A stretch of DNA of 64,000 bases, taken from positions 1,364,001 to 1,428,000 of the forward strand of contig NZ_CP093366.1 of NCBI RefSeq assembly GCF_023380265.1, read 5' to 3'. The position numbers and the translations under genes are program-made. Under the pieces are notes generated by a model. It had not been told where the DNA came from. It ran no database searches and worked only from the letters and a program-made list of their open reading frames with translations. Positions 36,185-46,144 of this stretch are shown here, in pieces. How positions within the stretch are numbered: the stretch's first letter is position 1; each line of letters begins with the position of its first letter. This DNA is from Bombilactobacillus folatiphilus. GTDB lineage: Bacteria > Bacillota > Bacilli > Lactobacillales > Lactobacillaceae.

Positions 36185-37660
36185 TTAATTCCAAGTAATA
36201 TTGGCCACGGGCAGTTTGGCTGGCAACCGTTTAAACCCGGTCCAAGTAGTCGTTGTTGAATCCGCATCTGGTTGCTGCAATAAATATAATTGCTTTTGAT
36301 AAAAGCCAAAAATCAAGAATTCTCCCGCCGGTGTATTGACTGTTTGCTTACTTTTTTTGTCTTGTAATACGGCAGGCTCAAGCATGGCTAAATATTGCCG
36401 TGGTGGCTGCTTTCGACCATTGCGATCAATGCCAATAAAACTTTTAGGATCTTGTGTCACACTAAATTTGCCAGTCAGATTCACCCCAATGCCCGCAATC
36501 TGACTCTGATTTTGGTCAGCCAGCACCGACACAAGTTGGCGCAAATCCGCATTTGAAGCCACTGGCGTCTGCTTGAGATCACGATAATGTTGATACAGCT
36601 TGTCATATTGCTGCTTCAATGTCGGTTCACCCTTATCGGCTGGATACAACTGCAACCCTTGCGTCCCATCATCAGTCACCGGATGCAAATCTTGATTAAA
36701 CAAGAGCAAATTCTTTTGACCTTGCTCCAAACGAAACTGAGATAACTTGATATTTTTGCCATATTTCTTCGAATTAGTGGCTAAATTAATCGATTTAATC
36801 GCCGGATTATCCGGATTTTGCCCACTTGTATAATAATTCACCGTCAACAAATTCTCCGGTTGAAAATACAATTTGCCATAAAGACTTTTTAAATGTCCCG
36901 AAATCGTCTGCTGCTGAAGCATCACCGGATTATCTGCGGAATTATTTTTGCTTTGCTTATCGTGAATATACAAAGTGTTCGTAAAGTGCCCTTGACGATC
37001 AATACTCAGATGCCCATACGCGCGACTCAACGCCAATAAAGCTCGATAATTATACTCACCCGCAATCGACTTGCCAGCTAATTGTGCACTAGCGAGCTTA
37101 GCTTGCGGCTTTTGTAAATGTTTCATTAAAGTCGTGCCTAATTGGTCTGAATGATGCTTTGACAGATGCGCTTGACGAACTCGTTTCTGTTTTTGACGGT
37201 ACTTTTTAACCTGCTGATGATTCGTCGAAGCAATCTGGACCAGCTTCCAAGTTGCCCCTTGATAAGTTACCTGCCAGCCCTTCACTTGATACCCTGCCAC
37301 CTTGCCTTGATACGCCTTTTTGACGGCTAAAATCATGCGTGGCGGTGTTGTCGCAATTGTAATCTCATGACCATCCTTATTGGACTGATAAGTCGGATTC
37401 GTGAATTTGGTATTTAACACACTGGATCCCTTCTTATCACCCAACAAATCAACATGCTGCACACTGACCGTATGGTTAGGATAAAAGCATAAGCGCTGGA
37501 CATTTTGATTGGGCTTTTGGTACAAATACCAAGCCGACTTCGATTGGACCACTTGTTGATTGGCCGGCTTTTGGCGCATGCAACCAGCCATAAGCCCTAA
37601 CCACAGACCACTCACAACCAGCAACAGCCAACTTCGATGCCCAATCTGTTGTTTATTCAT
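36185..37660 (-). CDS. Putative lipoprotein, Gln/Lys-rich
   Basis: About 491 residues from the ATG at 37660; a GTG five codons earlier is possible. The hydrophobic segment SWLLLVVSGLWLGLMAGC ends in a lipobox with Cys near residue 27. The mature protein has two similar-looking halves rich in Gln, Lys and Tyr, with patches such as GKLYFQPENLLTVNYY. I know no named domain. It probably sits on the outer membrane face; the next gene leftwards (an AI-2E transporter) is on the same strand. Confidence 0.6.
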   Translation of the reverse strand: MNKQQIGHRSWLLLVVSGLWLGLMAGCMRQKPANQQVVQSKSAWYLYQKPNQNVQRLCFYPNHTVSVQHVDLLGDKKGSSVLNTKFTNPTYQSNKDGHEITIATTPPRMILAVKKAYQGKVAGYQVKGWQVTYQGATWKLVQIASTNHQQVKKYRQKQKRVRQAHLSKHHSDQLGTTLMKHLQKPQAKLASAQLAGKSIAGEYNYRALLALSRAYGHLSIDRQGHFTNTLYIHDKQSKNNSADNPVMLQQQTISGHLKSLYGKLYFQPENLLTVNYYTSGQNPDNPAIKSINLATNSKKYGKNIKLSQFRLEQGQKNLLLFNQDLHPVTDDGTQGLQLYPADKGEPTLKQQYDKLYQHYRDLKQTPVASNADLRQLVSVLADQNQSQIAGIGVNLTGKFSVTQDPKSFIGIDRNGRKQPPRQYLAMLEPAVLQDKKSKQTVNTPAGEFLIFGFYQKQLYLLQQPDADSTTTTWTGFKRLPAKLPVANITWN

Positions 37661-37756
37661 TCCTTGATGCCTCACTTTGTGAAGAAGACTTAATCTATTT
37701 AACCATAAAAAATTCTGGACGCAAACTCATTTTAATGAAATTTAAAAATCAACCAG

Positions 37757-37798
37757 AAAAATAAGGCTATCAAAAGCCTTGGCCTTTAATAACCTTAT
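37757..37798 (-). terminator. Terminator of the amidase gene
   Basis: Minus-strand ATAAGGTTATTAAAGGCC / GGCTTTTGATAGCCTTAT stem followed by T-run. Confidence 0.75.
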
Positions 37799-37819
37799 CA
37801 TACAAACTATCAAAAATGA

Positions 37820-38749
37820 TTAATATTGTGATGGTGTAATAATGTGAACGCTGGAATCAATTGCCCATTCCTTCGTGGCAACGCGGTAATAGGTGTGACC
37901 CTGTGATTGTTGATGTGCACCATACTTCCATTGCGTGTCAGCCGGCAAGACCCGTGCTGGTTCTTCCTTGAAGTTACCGTTAGAATCCTTGACATATACT
38001 GGCGTGAAATTAACATCACTATTGACTTGCACAACACCATATTTGCTAGGATCTTCACCAAGATCATTGGTTGTATTACCGGCGCCATTGAGCTTGTTGT
38101 AATGATATTGAACTAATTGATAGAACTGCCACATCGTGTAACCCCATTGATTGAACCAACCAATTGGATCCGTGTGACCACCAGCAGAAGGATGATACTT
38201 ATTCACCGCGTTATGTGACCAAATTGTCCCACTGCCCGTATCATCAGCTAACGATGGCTTCAAACCATATTTATTCAACATGTAAGCTGTAAAGTAAGCT
38301 TGGTTGTTAACTGACCGAACAAAACCATCATATGTTGATTCCTCGCATAACTCAATCTGAATGAAACGTTGGTTCGCCCAATAACCAGCTCCCCAAACCC
38401 CGTAATCAGTGCTATGAATCTGCAAAATGTGGTTCGCATCGGCAAACGCATGCACATAAGTCTGCGCATTTTGCCATTCGCGATTAAAATAAGTCACTTC
38501 ATCCCAAGCAGTGGCACCCGGGGTGGCAGTTTCGTGAATCACAACCCCTTCAGGCTTACCAACGCCATTCTCATAACCAAACCATTGGTCAAAAGTACCA
38601 TTGACTTGTTGAATATTGCTGGGCTGAATGTTATTACGCTCAATATAATCATTGATAGATTCAGCATGCACCGTTTGATTAGACCAGCCAATAAATAAGG
38701 CCAAACCACTCAAAACTGATAGCCAAAGTGCTAATTTCTTCTTCAACAT
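37820..38749 (-). CDS. N-acetylmuramoyl-L-alanine amidase with SLAP-type domain
   Basis: 309 residues from the ATG at 38749, which follows GGAG. A signal peptide ends near HAE (residue 30). The Amidase_2 domain covers about 35-220: zinc ligands His in GVVIHETATPG (72) and in GGHTDPIGWF (192), with Glu in QIELCEE. A C-terminal module at about 238-303 (EEPARVLPADTQWKYG, TYYRVATKEWAIDSS) is the same type as in its neighbours and should bind the wall. It cuts the bond between muramic acid and the stem peptide. Confidence 0.88.
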   Translation of the reverse strand: MLKKKLALWLSVLSGLALFIGWSNQTVHAESINDYIERNNIQPSNIQQVNGTFDQWFGYENGVGKPEGVVIHETATPGATAWDEVTYFNREWQNAQTYVHAFADANHILQIHSTDYGVWGAGYWANQRFIQIELCEESTYDGFVRSVNNQAYFTAYMLNKYGLKPSLADDTGSGTIWSHNAVNKYHPSAGGHTDPIGWFNQWGYTMWQFYQLVQYHYNKLNGAGNTTNDLGEDPSKYGVVQVNSDVNFTPVYVKDSNGNFKEEPARVLPADTQWKYGAHQQSQGHTYYRVATKEWAIDSSVHIITPSQY

Positions 38750-38861
38750 TCGGATCTCCTCTGTCTTTAATCTCATAACTATCTTAACAAGAATCATACG
38801 GGACAACAACTGCTTTAACAATCGTGTAACATAAACGCAAACATTTTGCCTCACACACAAT

Positions 38862-38895
38862 AAAAAAAGCACTATCGCAAGGGATAGCGCTAAAA
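38862..38895 (-). terminator. Terminator of the glucosaminidase gene
   Basis: Minus-strand AGCGCTATC / GATAGTGCT with one mismatch, then seven T residues. Confidence 0.75.
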
Positions 38896-38906
38896 TTAAC
38901 TCATAA

Positions 38907-39974
38907 TTAAGAAATCACTGTTGTATCGTCACCTAAGACCCATTCGTTCGTAGCCACACGGTAATAATTGCGACCATGAATCACCTTCACCTGATCAGTC
39001 TTCCAATCAGTATCCTTTGGCAACACCCGTGACGGAATATAAGTCCCGTCAGATTTGTATAACCAAGCAACCTGTTGCACATTCGTCGTCCGCACTACAT
39101 GTTTGAATGGTTGAATCTCGTTACTACTGCCATTAACATTACTGCTGCTATCAGCATTCCCTGTATTACTTGGAATATTTGCCGCAGCCGCCGCATCGTT
39201 GTCATATTGCGTCAAATTATAGGTATCAATAATATTATTCAACTTGCTGGCATAAGATGGATCGGTGGCATAGCGACCTTGCAACCATGCGGTAGCATCA
39301 CGATAGCTCGTTGTATTCTCGCGCCAAGTCCCACTATAATAAGAACTATCCCAACTCAAACCATAGCGCAACTTATCACCATTATCGTTGAATGACTCTA
39401 AATAACTAGGATATTTCCGAAAATTAGCATTCACCGTCACATATTGGCCATTCACCCACTCCAAAGTTGGCATGGAAACACAAGCACCATTGTAACTACC
39501 CTTAATTCCAAATAAATTGTAATTAGGAGCTTGCGACAAAGTTGAAGTGCCCCAACCACTCTCCAAAATCGCTTGCGCCATCATTACTGACGGATACAAG
39601 TTACGCGAACTAGCCGCTTGTTGCGCATAAGGCGCAATCTTATCAATGAACGCCTGTTGAGTGGAAGTTGCCACAGAAGTGGTCACGTCACGCGTGCTGA
39701 TAGCTGGGGTCGCCGTCGGTGCCACCGGACTAACTGTCGGATCAGCATCTTGCGGTGCAATCACTTGCCCTTGATCTTGGGTTGATTGTGTTGCCGCTTG
39801 CGCAACTTGATGGTTCACTTCCGGTTGCGTACTGGACACCTGTGAATTGGATGATGTTTGTGTTTGCGTGGAAACCGTTTGGTCCGCTGCTTGAATCGTT
39901 GCTGCCAGGTTAGGGATAACAGACGATGTTAACACAGCAGCTGTTAAGGTTGAAGTAATGATCTTTTTACTCAC
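38907..39974 (-). CDS. Glucosaminidase (GH73) with SLAP-type domain
   Basis: 355 residues from the GTG at 39974, eight bases after GGAGG; the preceding ATG lies in the ribosome site. Signal peptide, then a Gln/Thr/Ser-rich linker (about 32-105). The GH73 domain (about 106-250) has the catalytic Glu in [11 protein letters not shown] (near 138) and YNLFGIKG. The C-terminal module ends [19 protein letters not shown]. Hydrolyses the glycan strand of peptidoglycan, probably in cell separation with the adjacent amidase. Confidence 0.9.
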   Translation of the reverse strand: MSKKIITSTLTAAVLTSSVIPNLAATIQAADQTVSTQTQTSSNSQVSSTQPEVNHQVAQAATQSTQDQGQVIAPQDADPTVSPVAPTATPAISTRDVTTSVATSTQQAFIDKIAPYAQQAASSRNLYPSVMMAQAILESGWGTSTLSQAPNYNLFGIKGSYNGACVSMPTLEWVNGQYVTVNANFRKYPSYLESFNDNGDKLRYGLSWDSSYYSGTWRENTTSYRDATAWLQGRYATDPSYASKLNNIIDTYNLTQYDNDAAAAANIPSNTGNADSSSNVNGSSNEIQPFKHVVRTTNVQQVAWLYKSDGTYIPSRVLPKDTDWKTDQVKVIHGRNYYRVATNEWVLGDDTTVIS

Positions 39975-40167
39975 AAAAAATTCCTCCATTAAAGATTACA
40001 TCCTGTATGTTACATGGTCTGCTCTTGTGATTGCAAGTGATTCAATCATTTGTTACGTAAATAAAACATTGCACGATTATTTGTAACTAAACTATCAGAT
40101 ATATACAAATTGAATACAAAATCTATAAAAATATCCTGAAAGTTTTGCTATGCAAATCGAAGACATC

Positions 40168-40198
40168 AAAAAAGCCTCTCTTCCGAGAGACTCTTTTT
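40168..40198 (-). terminator. Terminator of the S-layer-like gene
   Basis: Minus-strand AGTCTCTC, short loop, GAGAGGCTTTTTT. Confidence 0.85.
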
Positions 40199-40233
40199 CG
40201 CTATTATCATTATCTTTTAGAATTATTAAACCA

Positions 40234-41757
40234 TTAGTAAGGTTGAGCTGAACCAGAAACAGATGACAACCATAATGTTGGTGTTACTTTGTAGTAAGTG
40301 TCACCGCCAAAGTTGGCTTTCTTGTCATAACGCCATGAAGTACCAGGAGCTAAGACACGAGCCATGTTAGCAACAAACTTGCCATCTTGGATCTTGAAGG
40401 TAGCTGTATAGAAACCATCATTCTTAGTTGTGAAGGCACCATCTTCAGCAACTGTGTTAGTAATTGATGAATCAGAAGATGAGTCTGAAGAAGAATCATC
40501 CGATTTAGCAGCATAACTTACATCAGAAGCAGCAACATATTCCGTAGTTGCGACACGGTAGTATTGCTTACCATCAGCTAAAGTAGTTAATTTAGTATCG
40601 GTATACCATGCAGTATTAGCAGGTAAAACACGAGAAGGAATTAACTTACCATCAGCTCTATGCAATTGAGCATAACCAAATTTAACATCCGGATTAACAG
40701 TTACAACACCATTAATCTTTTCAGATTTACTTGGTACATTAGCGTCATTAGATACTTTAATCGGTGTCACAACATTAAATGAACCATCCGTAAGTGTTGC
40801 AAGTGCATGATTAACGTAAACTTTAGTATCGTTACCTGTACCGTTATTATTACCAGCAGTTCCAACTTTGCTTACAGTTGCAACTTGACGATAGTAATAA
40901 GGATTTCCCTGTCCATCAGCAGCTACAAGTTTACCACTAACGTTTTCCCATGTACCATTATTTGGATCTGTTGTCCGTTGAACTTTCACACTAGTAACAT
41001 TTCGACCATTAGAGAAAGCAGGTACATCATTACCATTTTGATCTACTGCACTAAGCTTAGCAGAACTAGTTACTTCATACTTAGCTACATCATCATTTAA
41101 AGATGCATTAATCTCAGATGGAGTAGTTACATAAAGTGAACTGATATTCTGAGGAGTATCTGGCTTAGGAACATTAATGGAAACAGAAGTAGTACCATAC
41201 TTGTTGTTACCATTGACAACCGTATAATTGATTTTGAAAGTACCACCATTATCTAGAGCTTGACGAGCATAATATGCAATATCACCATCATTATAAAGAT
41301 CAGCACTTTGAGAACCATTACTGTATGATTCAGTAACTGCTACATTGTAACCATCACCACTAGCAAGCTCACTATCGCCACTACCAACAATAGAATTAGA
41401 AGCTACAGTATTGTTTTTCGCTTGAATTTTGCCTAAGAGGCCGTTGAAAGCGACCCCTGATGAATTAGTAAATTCAACAATATTTCGAACATTCTTACCG
41501 TCATAGCCTAATTCTTGTTCCAAAGTAGTTTCAAGAGCGGAATTATCTAATATTTTGCTATCTTTGCTTGTATCTAAACTATTGTAACTACCAACAGTTC
41601 TGAAGACATTATTAGCAGTTTCATCCTTTGCTGAACTTGTTGCAGCGTTAACTGTTTGAACACCAGAAACTGAACTAATTGCAGGAGCAGCTACAGGAGC
41701 AACAGCTAATAAAGCTGCAGCTACAACGCTAGCACCCATTAATGAAGATTTTTTCAT
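40234..41757 (-). CDS. Candidate S-layer protein with two SLAP domains
   Basis: 507 residues. The signal peptide ends near VNAATSS (about 39). The mature region is beta-rich with many Asn, Thr and Val. Two C-terminal SLAP-type modules (about 350-425 and 440-505) have PSRVLPANTAWYTD, YYRVATTEY and MARVLAPGTSWRYD. A Ser/Asp linker joins them. The strong terminator, strong codon bias and ~150-base untranslated leader are typical of highly expressed slp genes. It is the best S-layer candidate in the window; protein abundance would need testing. Confidence 0.8.
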   Translation of the reverse strand: MKKSSLMGASVVAAALLAVAPVAAPAISSVSGVQTVNAATSSAKDETANNVFRTVGSYNSLDTSKDSKILDNSALETTLEQELGYDGKNVRNIVEFTNSSGVAFNGLLGKIQAKNNTVASNSIVGSGDSELASGDGYNVAVTESYSNGSQSADLYNDGDIAYYARQALDNGGTFKINYTVVNGNNKYGTTSVSINVPKPDTPQNISSLYVTTPSEINASLNDDVAKYEVTSSAKLSAVDQNGNDVPAFSNGRNVTSVKVQRTTDPNNGTWENVSGKLVAADGQGNPYYYRQVATVSKVGTAGNNNGTGNDTKVYVNHALATLTDGSFNVVTPIKVSNDANVPSKSEKINGVVTVNPDVKFGYAQLHRADGKLIPSRVLPANTAWYTDTKLTTLADGKQYYRVATTEYVAASDVSYAAKSDDSSSDSSSDSSITNTVAEDGAFTTKNDGFYTATFKIQDGKFVANMARVLAPGTSWRYDKKANFGGDTYYKVTPTLWLSSVSGSAQPY

Positions 41758-41850
41758 AATTGGTATTCCTCCTTAAATTTCTAAATAATTATAATCAATA
41801 TTGATACAATATTCCACCATAATGCAAAAAATGATGATCCTTGGTAGTCG

Positions 41851-41870
41851 CTAAATATCACATTATTTAG
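41851..41870 (-). promoter_or_regulatory. Stem-loop in the S-layer-like mRNA leader
   Basis: CTAAATA / TATTTAG, 7 bp with a 6-base loop, inside the untranslated leader. Confidence 0.35.
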
Positions 41871-41910
41871 GAAACAGAATATTTAATCAATATCTCATAC
41901 CAACAACAAC

Positions 41911-41938
41911 ATTTTAACGCATTTCTGATGGTTTGCAA
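41911..41938 (-). promoter_or_regulatory. Promoter of the S-layer-like gene
   Basis: Minus-strand TTGCAA (41938-41933), 16-base spacer, TAAAAT (41916-41911); gives a leader of about 150 bases. Confidence 0.5.
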
Positions 41939-42004
41939 GGCTTTTAACGCCAATAATCATTTTGTAAAATTTTTGTTACATAATCATAATATATAAACAA
42001 ATTA

Positions 42005-44482
42005 TCAATTTAAGCTATTGACTAGAGTCCAAGTCATATCACCAGAATATGTTCCTGCTGGTGACGCATTTTCGGGTCTTAATTGCCATTGATTCTTACC
42101 ACTAACATAAAACGTCAAATCGGCGGTAAACGGCACATTTACTTGCGTATCTGCGAAGCCATCAGACTTAATCAACACACCACTGGGATTGACATCAAAG
42201 TATTGACCCGCATTGTAATTGGGATCACTGGAAAGACGTCTAAAGCCTAAGATGGAGCCAGAGTTACTACCCAAAAGTTTGTTGGGCATACCTAGCAGAC
42301 TTAAACCATTTTTTAAACTAACCGTGATCCGATACCCTTTTTTAGTTGATGTATAACGATTAACAAGAAGCGTCCCTGTAAACGAACTAGACCCCAACGG
42401 ATGGGTAATTGCATTCAAAGAACTACCAAAATCCAGTAATTGCGGCACGCTTTTCAGATAAGTCGTATCTTGCGGCCGGGTAATCACAAACGGATTGGTT
42501 GACGTTGATTCTGGCACACCACTAGTGGTTTGACCTGAAATGGTGGCTGTATTAGCAATATTGGTCACTTTATCTGGATCCAAATCGACGTTAAAAGTGA
42601 CTTCAATGATTTGCCCACTGGTAAATGGTTGACCATTAGCAGTCTGCAAAGTCAAGTTCGATGAAGCAGTATTCGACAATGAACCACTTTTAGTGAGCGC
42701 CGTTCCTGCATCGGTACTGCTTTTTTTCACAACTGCTCGTAAACTGCTAGGCTTATACGTCCACCCAGCAGGCAATGGATCAGCAAAATTGATTTTAGAA
42801 GCCAATTGATCACTGCCGTTAGGATCAATTTGGTAAGCAAATTTGAGCTGCGCTTGTTTTTGGTTCGGGTCTTGCGGACGCCAAGTTAAACCACTGTTAC
42901 TCATTGCCCCCACTGCACCAGAAGCAGAAACAAAACCGCCCGTTTGTGTCATCGTCGCACCATACTTAAAGTCGGCAACTTTTAAAGATTCATTCGAAGA
43001 TTTAACCAAGGTCGTCCCATTGTAAATAGAAGCGGTATTCGTCAAAGTTTTTTTAGAAGCGGAACTCTTAATGTGCGCATCAAATTCCACGGTCAAAGTC
43101 TGATCATCACTTAAACTATCCGTACCAGAAAGAAGGATTGAATTACCACTGCTCTTGTTGACCAACTGACTATCAGTCCCGCCATTTTTTGTAAATTTAA
43201 TTGAGTTAAGATCTAACTTCAAATCAGATGGCAAGGTATCTTGAAATTTATCGAAAGGTAAACTGCTGTCGACACCTTGATTCATAAAGGAGAGTTTAAA
43301 ATGTACTGGCGCTTGATCAGCACCAGCCTGATATTCTGATTCAGATGAACCGGTTTGCTTATTGGTAATTTGTTGAGTCAACGCTGGTATTGAACCTGTT
43401 GGTTGTGGCCAAAGTTGAAATGCATACTTAGCTGTTTGCCCGGGCGCTAAAGTGGTCGGCTTCCAAACCATACGCATAGTAGCTGATTCCGCTGCATCAC
43501 CGGCTTCATACCACATTTGGTCGGTTCCCTTATGCAGTAAATCCCCTCTGGAACTATTAGCAATCGTACTGTTCATCGCTTCATTAATGCCAGATGGAAA
43601 GAAGGGGCTCGATGCTTGTTTAAACGGGGGCTGGAGCGCCATTGACGAAATTGATGTATAGTCAGGACCATTGGGGACTTTGGTCAAAATATTATATCTT
43701 CCCTTCGTTGGACTTGATAGTTTACCCTTTTTCGGGGGCATTGGCGTATAAAAGCCCTTATTACCACCTAAAGAACGCACGTCAATGCTCGCGCTATAAC
43801 CATAAAAAGGATACGCATACTGAGGTCTAGGAGCAAAAAGACTACCATGAACAATCCGATAAGTTTGTGTTTGTGTTTGTGAAATATTTTTAATACATAA
43901 TTGTTGCGTGATTAATTTAGGATTTGTGGGATCATCTGGTGTAAAAGATTCCTCAAATTCCAAATTAGGGTAGTCATGAACAAAGCCTACAATTTTAACT
44001 GATCCATGACTAATGTCTCCAAAATTTCTCAGTGAACCAGTATTCATCGGTGGATACGACCACCTTATCTCTCCATCGGCCTGTGCCACAATTCCATCAC
44101 CGCCAATTAAATTGCTTCCCTGATCATTGGGAGATAGTAAAGCATAATCCAATGACAAATTATTAAAACCTCTTTGTCCACTATAGTTACCAAATCCAGC
44201 AACAAATAAATAAATTTGGTTTTTATACATAGTTGCTTCATAAATCATAGAATTTGTGTAGTAAGTAAAAATATCGGTGGTATAATCCTCCGCAAAATCT
44301 GTTTTAAGAGGACCTGTCCAATCACTAGGATTTTGTGACATTCCGTCATCAGGAAAGTCCGTTAGTCCCGGCGTCGCTCCTTGAACGTTCAGACACTGCA
44401 TGTAGTTCCCCAACCACACAAAAAACAAAGCTATGATCAACTTCCCCAATAGCTTCGGAATAGATTGCATCTTAAACCCCAT
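42005..44482 (-). CDS. WxL-domain surface protein with isopeptide/DUF11-like repeats
   Basis: 825 residues. After a signal peptide (to about 35) comes a ~330-residue lectin-like or beta-rich N-terminal region. Two DUF11-type repeats follow (LTNTASIYNGTTLV; VTNIANTATISGQT) with preceding PLPAGWTYKPSS-like lead-ins. The C-terminal ~150 residues are WxL-like: LLDFGSSL, Gly-rich strands and the end GDMTWTLVNSLN. WxL domains bind peptidoglycan non-covalently. No LPxTG motif is present and no DUF916 partner is near. Confidence 0.75.
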   Translation of the reverse strand: MGFKMQSIPKLLGKLIIALFFVWLGNYMQCLNVQGATPGLTDFPDDGMSQNPSDWTGPLKTDFAEDYTTDIFTYYTNSMIYEATMYKNQIYLFVAGFGNYSGQRGFNNLSLDYALLSPNDQGSNLIGGDGIVAQADGEIRWSYPPMNTGSLRNFGDISHGSVKIVGFVHDYPNLEFEESFTPDDPTNPKLITQQLCIKNISQTQTQTYRIVHGSLFAPRPQYAYPFYGYSASIDVRSLGGNKGFYTPMPPKKGKLSSPTKGRYNILTKVPNGPDYTSISSMALQPPFKQASSPFFPSGINEAMNSTIANSSRGDLLHKGTDQMWYEAGDAAESATMRMVWKPTTLAPGQTAKYAFQLWPQPTGSIPALTQQITNKQTGSSESEYQAGADQAPVHFKLSFMNQGVDSSLPFDKFQDTLPSDLKLDLNSIKFTKNGGTDSQLVNKSSGNSILLSGTDSLSDDQTLTVEFDAHIKSSASKKTLTNTASIYNGTTLVKSSNESLKVADFKYGATMTQTGGFVSASGAVGAMSNSGLTWRPQDPNQKQAQLKFAYQIDPNGSDQLASKINFADPLPAGWTYKPSSLRAVVKKSSTDAGTALTKSGSLSNTASSNLTLQTANGQPFTSGQIIEVTFNVDLDPDKVTNIANTATISGQTTSGVPESTSTNPFVITRPQDTTYLKSVPQLLDFGSSLNAITHPLGSSSFTGTLLVNRYTSTKKGYRITVSLKNGLSLLGMPNKLLGSNSGSILGFRRLSSDPNYNAGQYFDVNPSGVLIKSDGFADTQVNVPFTADLTFYVSGKNQWQLRPENASPAGTYSGDMTWTLVNSLN

Positions 44483-44716
44483 ATACTTCCCCTATACTAT
44501 CTTTTTTAAGATCTTCTATTAATTATTTAGCTACGCATTAAAAATATGATGAATATATTATAAAAATATAATTTTATATGAACATTATAAATTTAAACAG
44601 TCCAAAAATAAACCCCTTTTTCTAAGCAAGAGATAATTATGACACATGATTGCGACCAGTCAACGCGTCAACAAAACAACAAGCCGGATAGATTATTGAA
44701 GATAAATTCAAACAAA

Positions 44717-44751
44717 TAAAAAACGACTTAATTTTAAAAAAATCAAGTCGC
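44717..44751 (-). terminator. Terminator of the small SLAP-repeat gene
   Basis: Minus-strand CGACTTGATTT / AAAATTAAGTCG stem then T-run. The 44483-44716 remainder of this gap is AT-rich and carries no gene I can see. Confidence 0.75.
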
Positions 44752-44773
44752 CTTAAACTTTAATTCATTTCAA

Positions 44774-45913
44774 TTATTTAGTTACACTACCACCAGTAGC
44801 TAAAACCCATTCGTTTGTAGCCACACGATAATAAGTTTGACCATTCCATACTGCTTTTTGATCAACGCGCCACTGTGTTCCTTGTGGTAATAAACGTGCA
44901 GGAACTTCTTCAAAAGTATTGGCTTGAGTCAACTTTTGAAGAGTCAAATAACCACTTGAAGTATTGGCAACTGTAAAGACGCCGCTATCACTTGTAACTT
45001 GAATATTAGACGGTGCAAAGTCGACTGCATCCGCTAAGACATACTCGTTAGTGGCAACTTTGTACATCACACGACCATCTGTAAAGGTCACTTTAGCAAT
45101 AGTTCGCCAAGCACTGCTTGCAGGTAAAATCGTACCTTCCACTTTGTTGCCATCATGATTGTAGACAGCAACATCTTGATCGTCCTTAATAGTCACAACA
45201 CCATATGCTGTATCTGAAGAAGCAATCGTTACGGGATAACTAGGAGCTTGAATATTACTTGATGAAGCTGGAGTCGTAGCTGCTTGCGGCTTAGTAACAT
45301 TTACAGTTAAAGTCTTTGAGGCAACTTCACTATCATCTGATTTATCTTGTAATGTCAGTGTTTCTTTGAGATCGCCACCATTTTGTGACAAGTTAGTCCA
45401 CAAATCTTTCAATTGATCACTATTGGCGTTTTCTGAAGTCACTGCAATAGGAGTACCATTATTCAATGAAACCTCAGATTTCAAATTATACTTGTAGGCA
45501 ATTACCCACATATCAGAAGCAGTCGTCTTCGCATCAGCACCATTGTTGTAGAAATAGCTTGCTAAACCGTTAATTGTACCATCTGGATTTACTAAACCAA
45601 CCTTTGAACCGTCAGGATTGTTACTATTAGTACCAACAGTATTACCACCACGATTAAAGAACGTTTGACCGTCCGTACCAAAGGTTTCACTTAATTGAGC
45701 AGTCGTAAAATTCAATGGTGAGCCTGATAAATTATTCATAAAGTTTATAATCGTTTGACTATCGTCTGGATCAGCAACCTTAGTATTAATACTTGAAGAA
45801 GTCTGATCTGAATTAGCATCAGCAAACACAATCGTCCCAGTCGATGCTATGGGAGCTGCTGCCAATAAGGCTGCTAAAACAACACCTGAAAATTTCCATT
45901 TTGATTGTTTCAT
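44774..45913 (-). CDS. Surface protein: one unknown repeat unit plus two SLAP-type domains
   Basis: 379 residues from the ATG at 45913 behind TAGGAGG. Signal peptide to about 31. Residues 52-206 are one copy of the ~150-residue unit found four times in the next gene (INGLASYFYNN, TASDMWVIAYKYNLKSEVSL, NLSQNGGDLKETLTLQD). Two SLAP-type modules follow (236-298, 305-372), ending [15 protein letters not shown]. It is a shorter relative of its neighbour and may come from duplication. Confidence 0.75.
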   Translation of the reverse strand: MKQSKWKFSGVVLAALLAAAPIASTGTIVFADANSDQTSSSINTKVADPDDSQTIINFMNNLSGSPLNFTTAQLSETFGTDGQTFFNRGGNTVGTNSNNPDGSKVGLVNPDGTINGLASYFYNNGADAKTTASDMWVIAYKYNLKSEVSLNNGTPIAVTSENANSDQLKDLWTNLSQNGGDLKETLTLQDKSDDSEVASKTLTVNVTKPQAATTPASSSNIQAPSYPVTIASSDTAYGVVTIKDDQDVAVYNHDGNKVEGTILPASSAWRTIAKVTFTDGRVMYKVATNEYVLADAVDFAPSNIQVTSDSGVFTVANTSSGYLTLQKLTQANTFEEVPARLLPQGTQWRVDQKAVWNGQTYYRVATNEWVLATGGSVTK

Positions 45914-46087
45914 TTTTATTCCTCCTAATTTAACTATAATGCACATTTATAATACTATTTTAATTCAAAAATGTAAAATTTATATAATAGAAAGTAATTA
46001 TAATTTGTTTATAATAATTATTTCAATAAATATGTGGTATATATTATTTTTTATAAAAAATTGCATTTAAATTATGATGTTTGCATC

Positions 46088-46126
46088 AAAAAAGACCCAC
46101 CAAGTAAATTTTACTTGATCGGTCTT
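46088..46126 (-). terminator. Terminator of the large SLAP-repeat gene
   Basis: Minus-strand AAGACC...CAAGTAAA / TTTACTTG...GGTCTT stem followed by T-run. Confidence 0.85.
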
Positions 46127-46144
46127 CTTTTAAAGCTTAACTAA

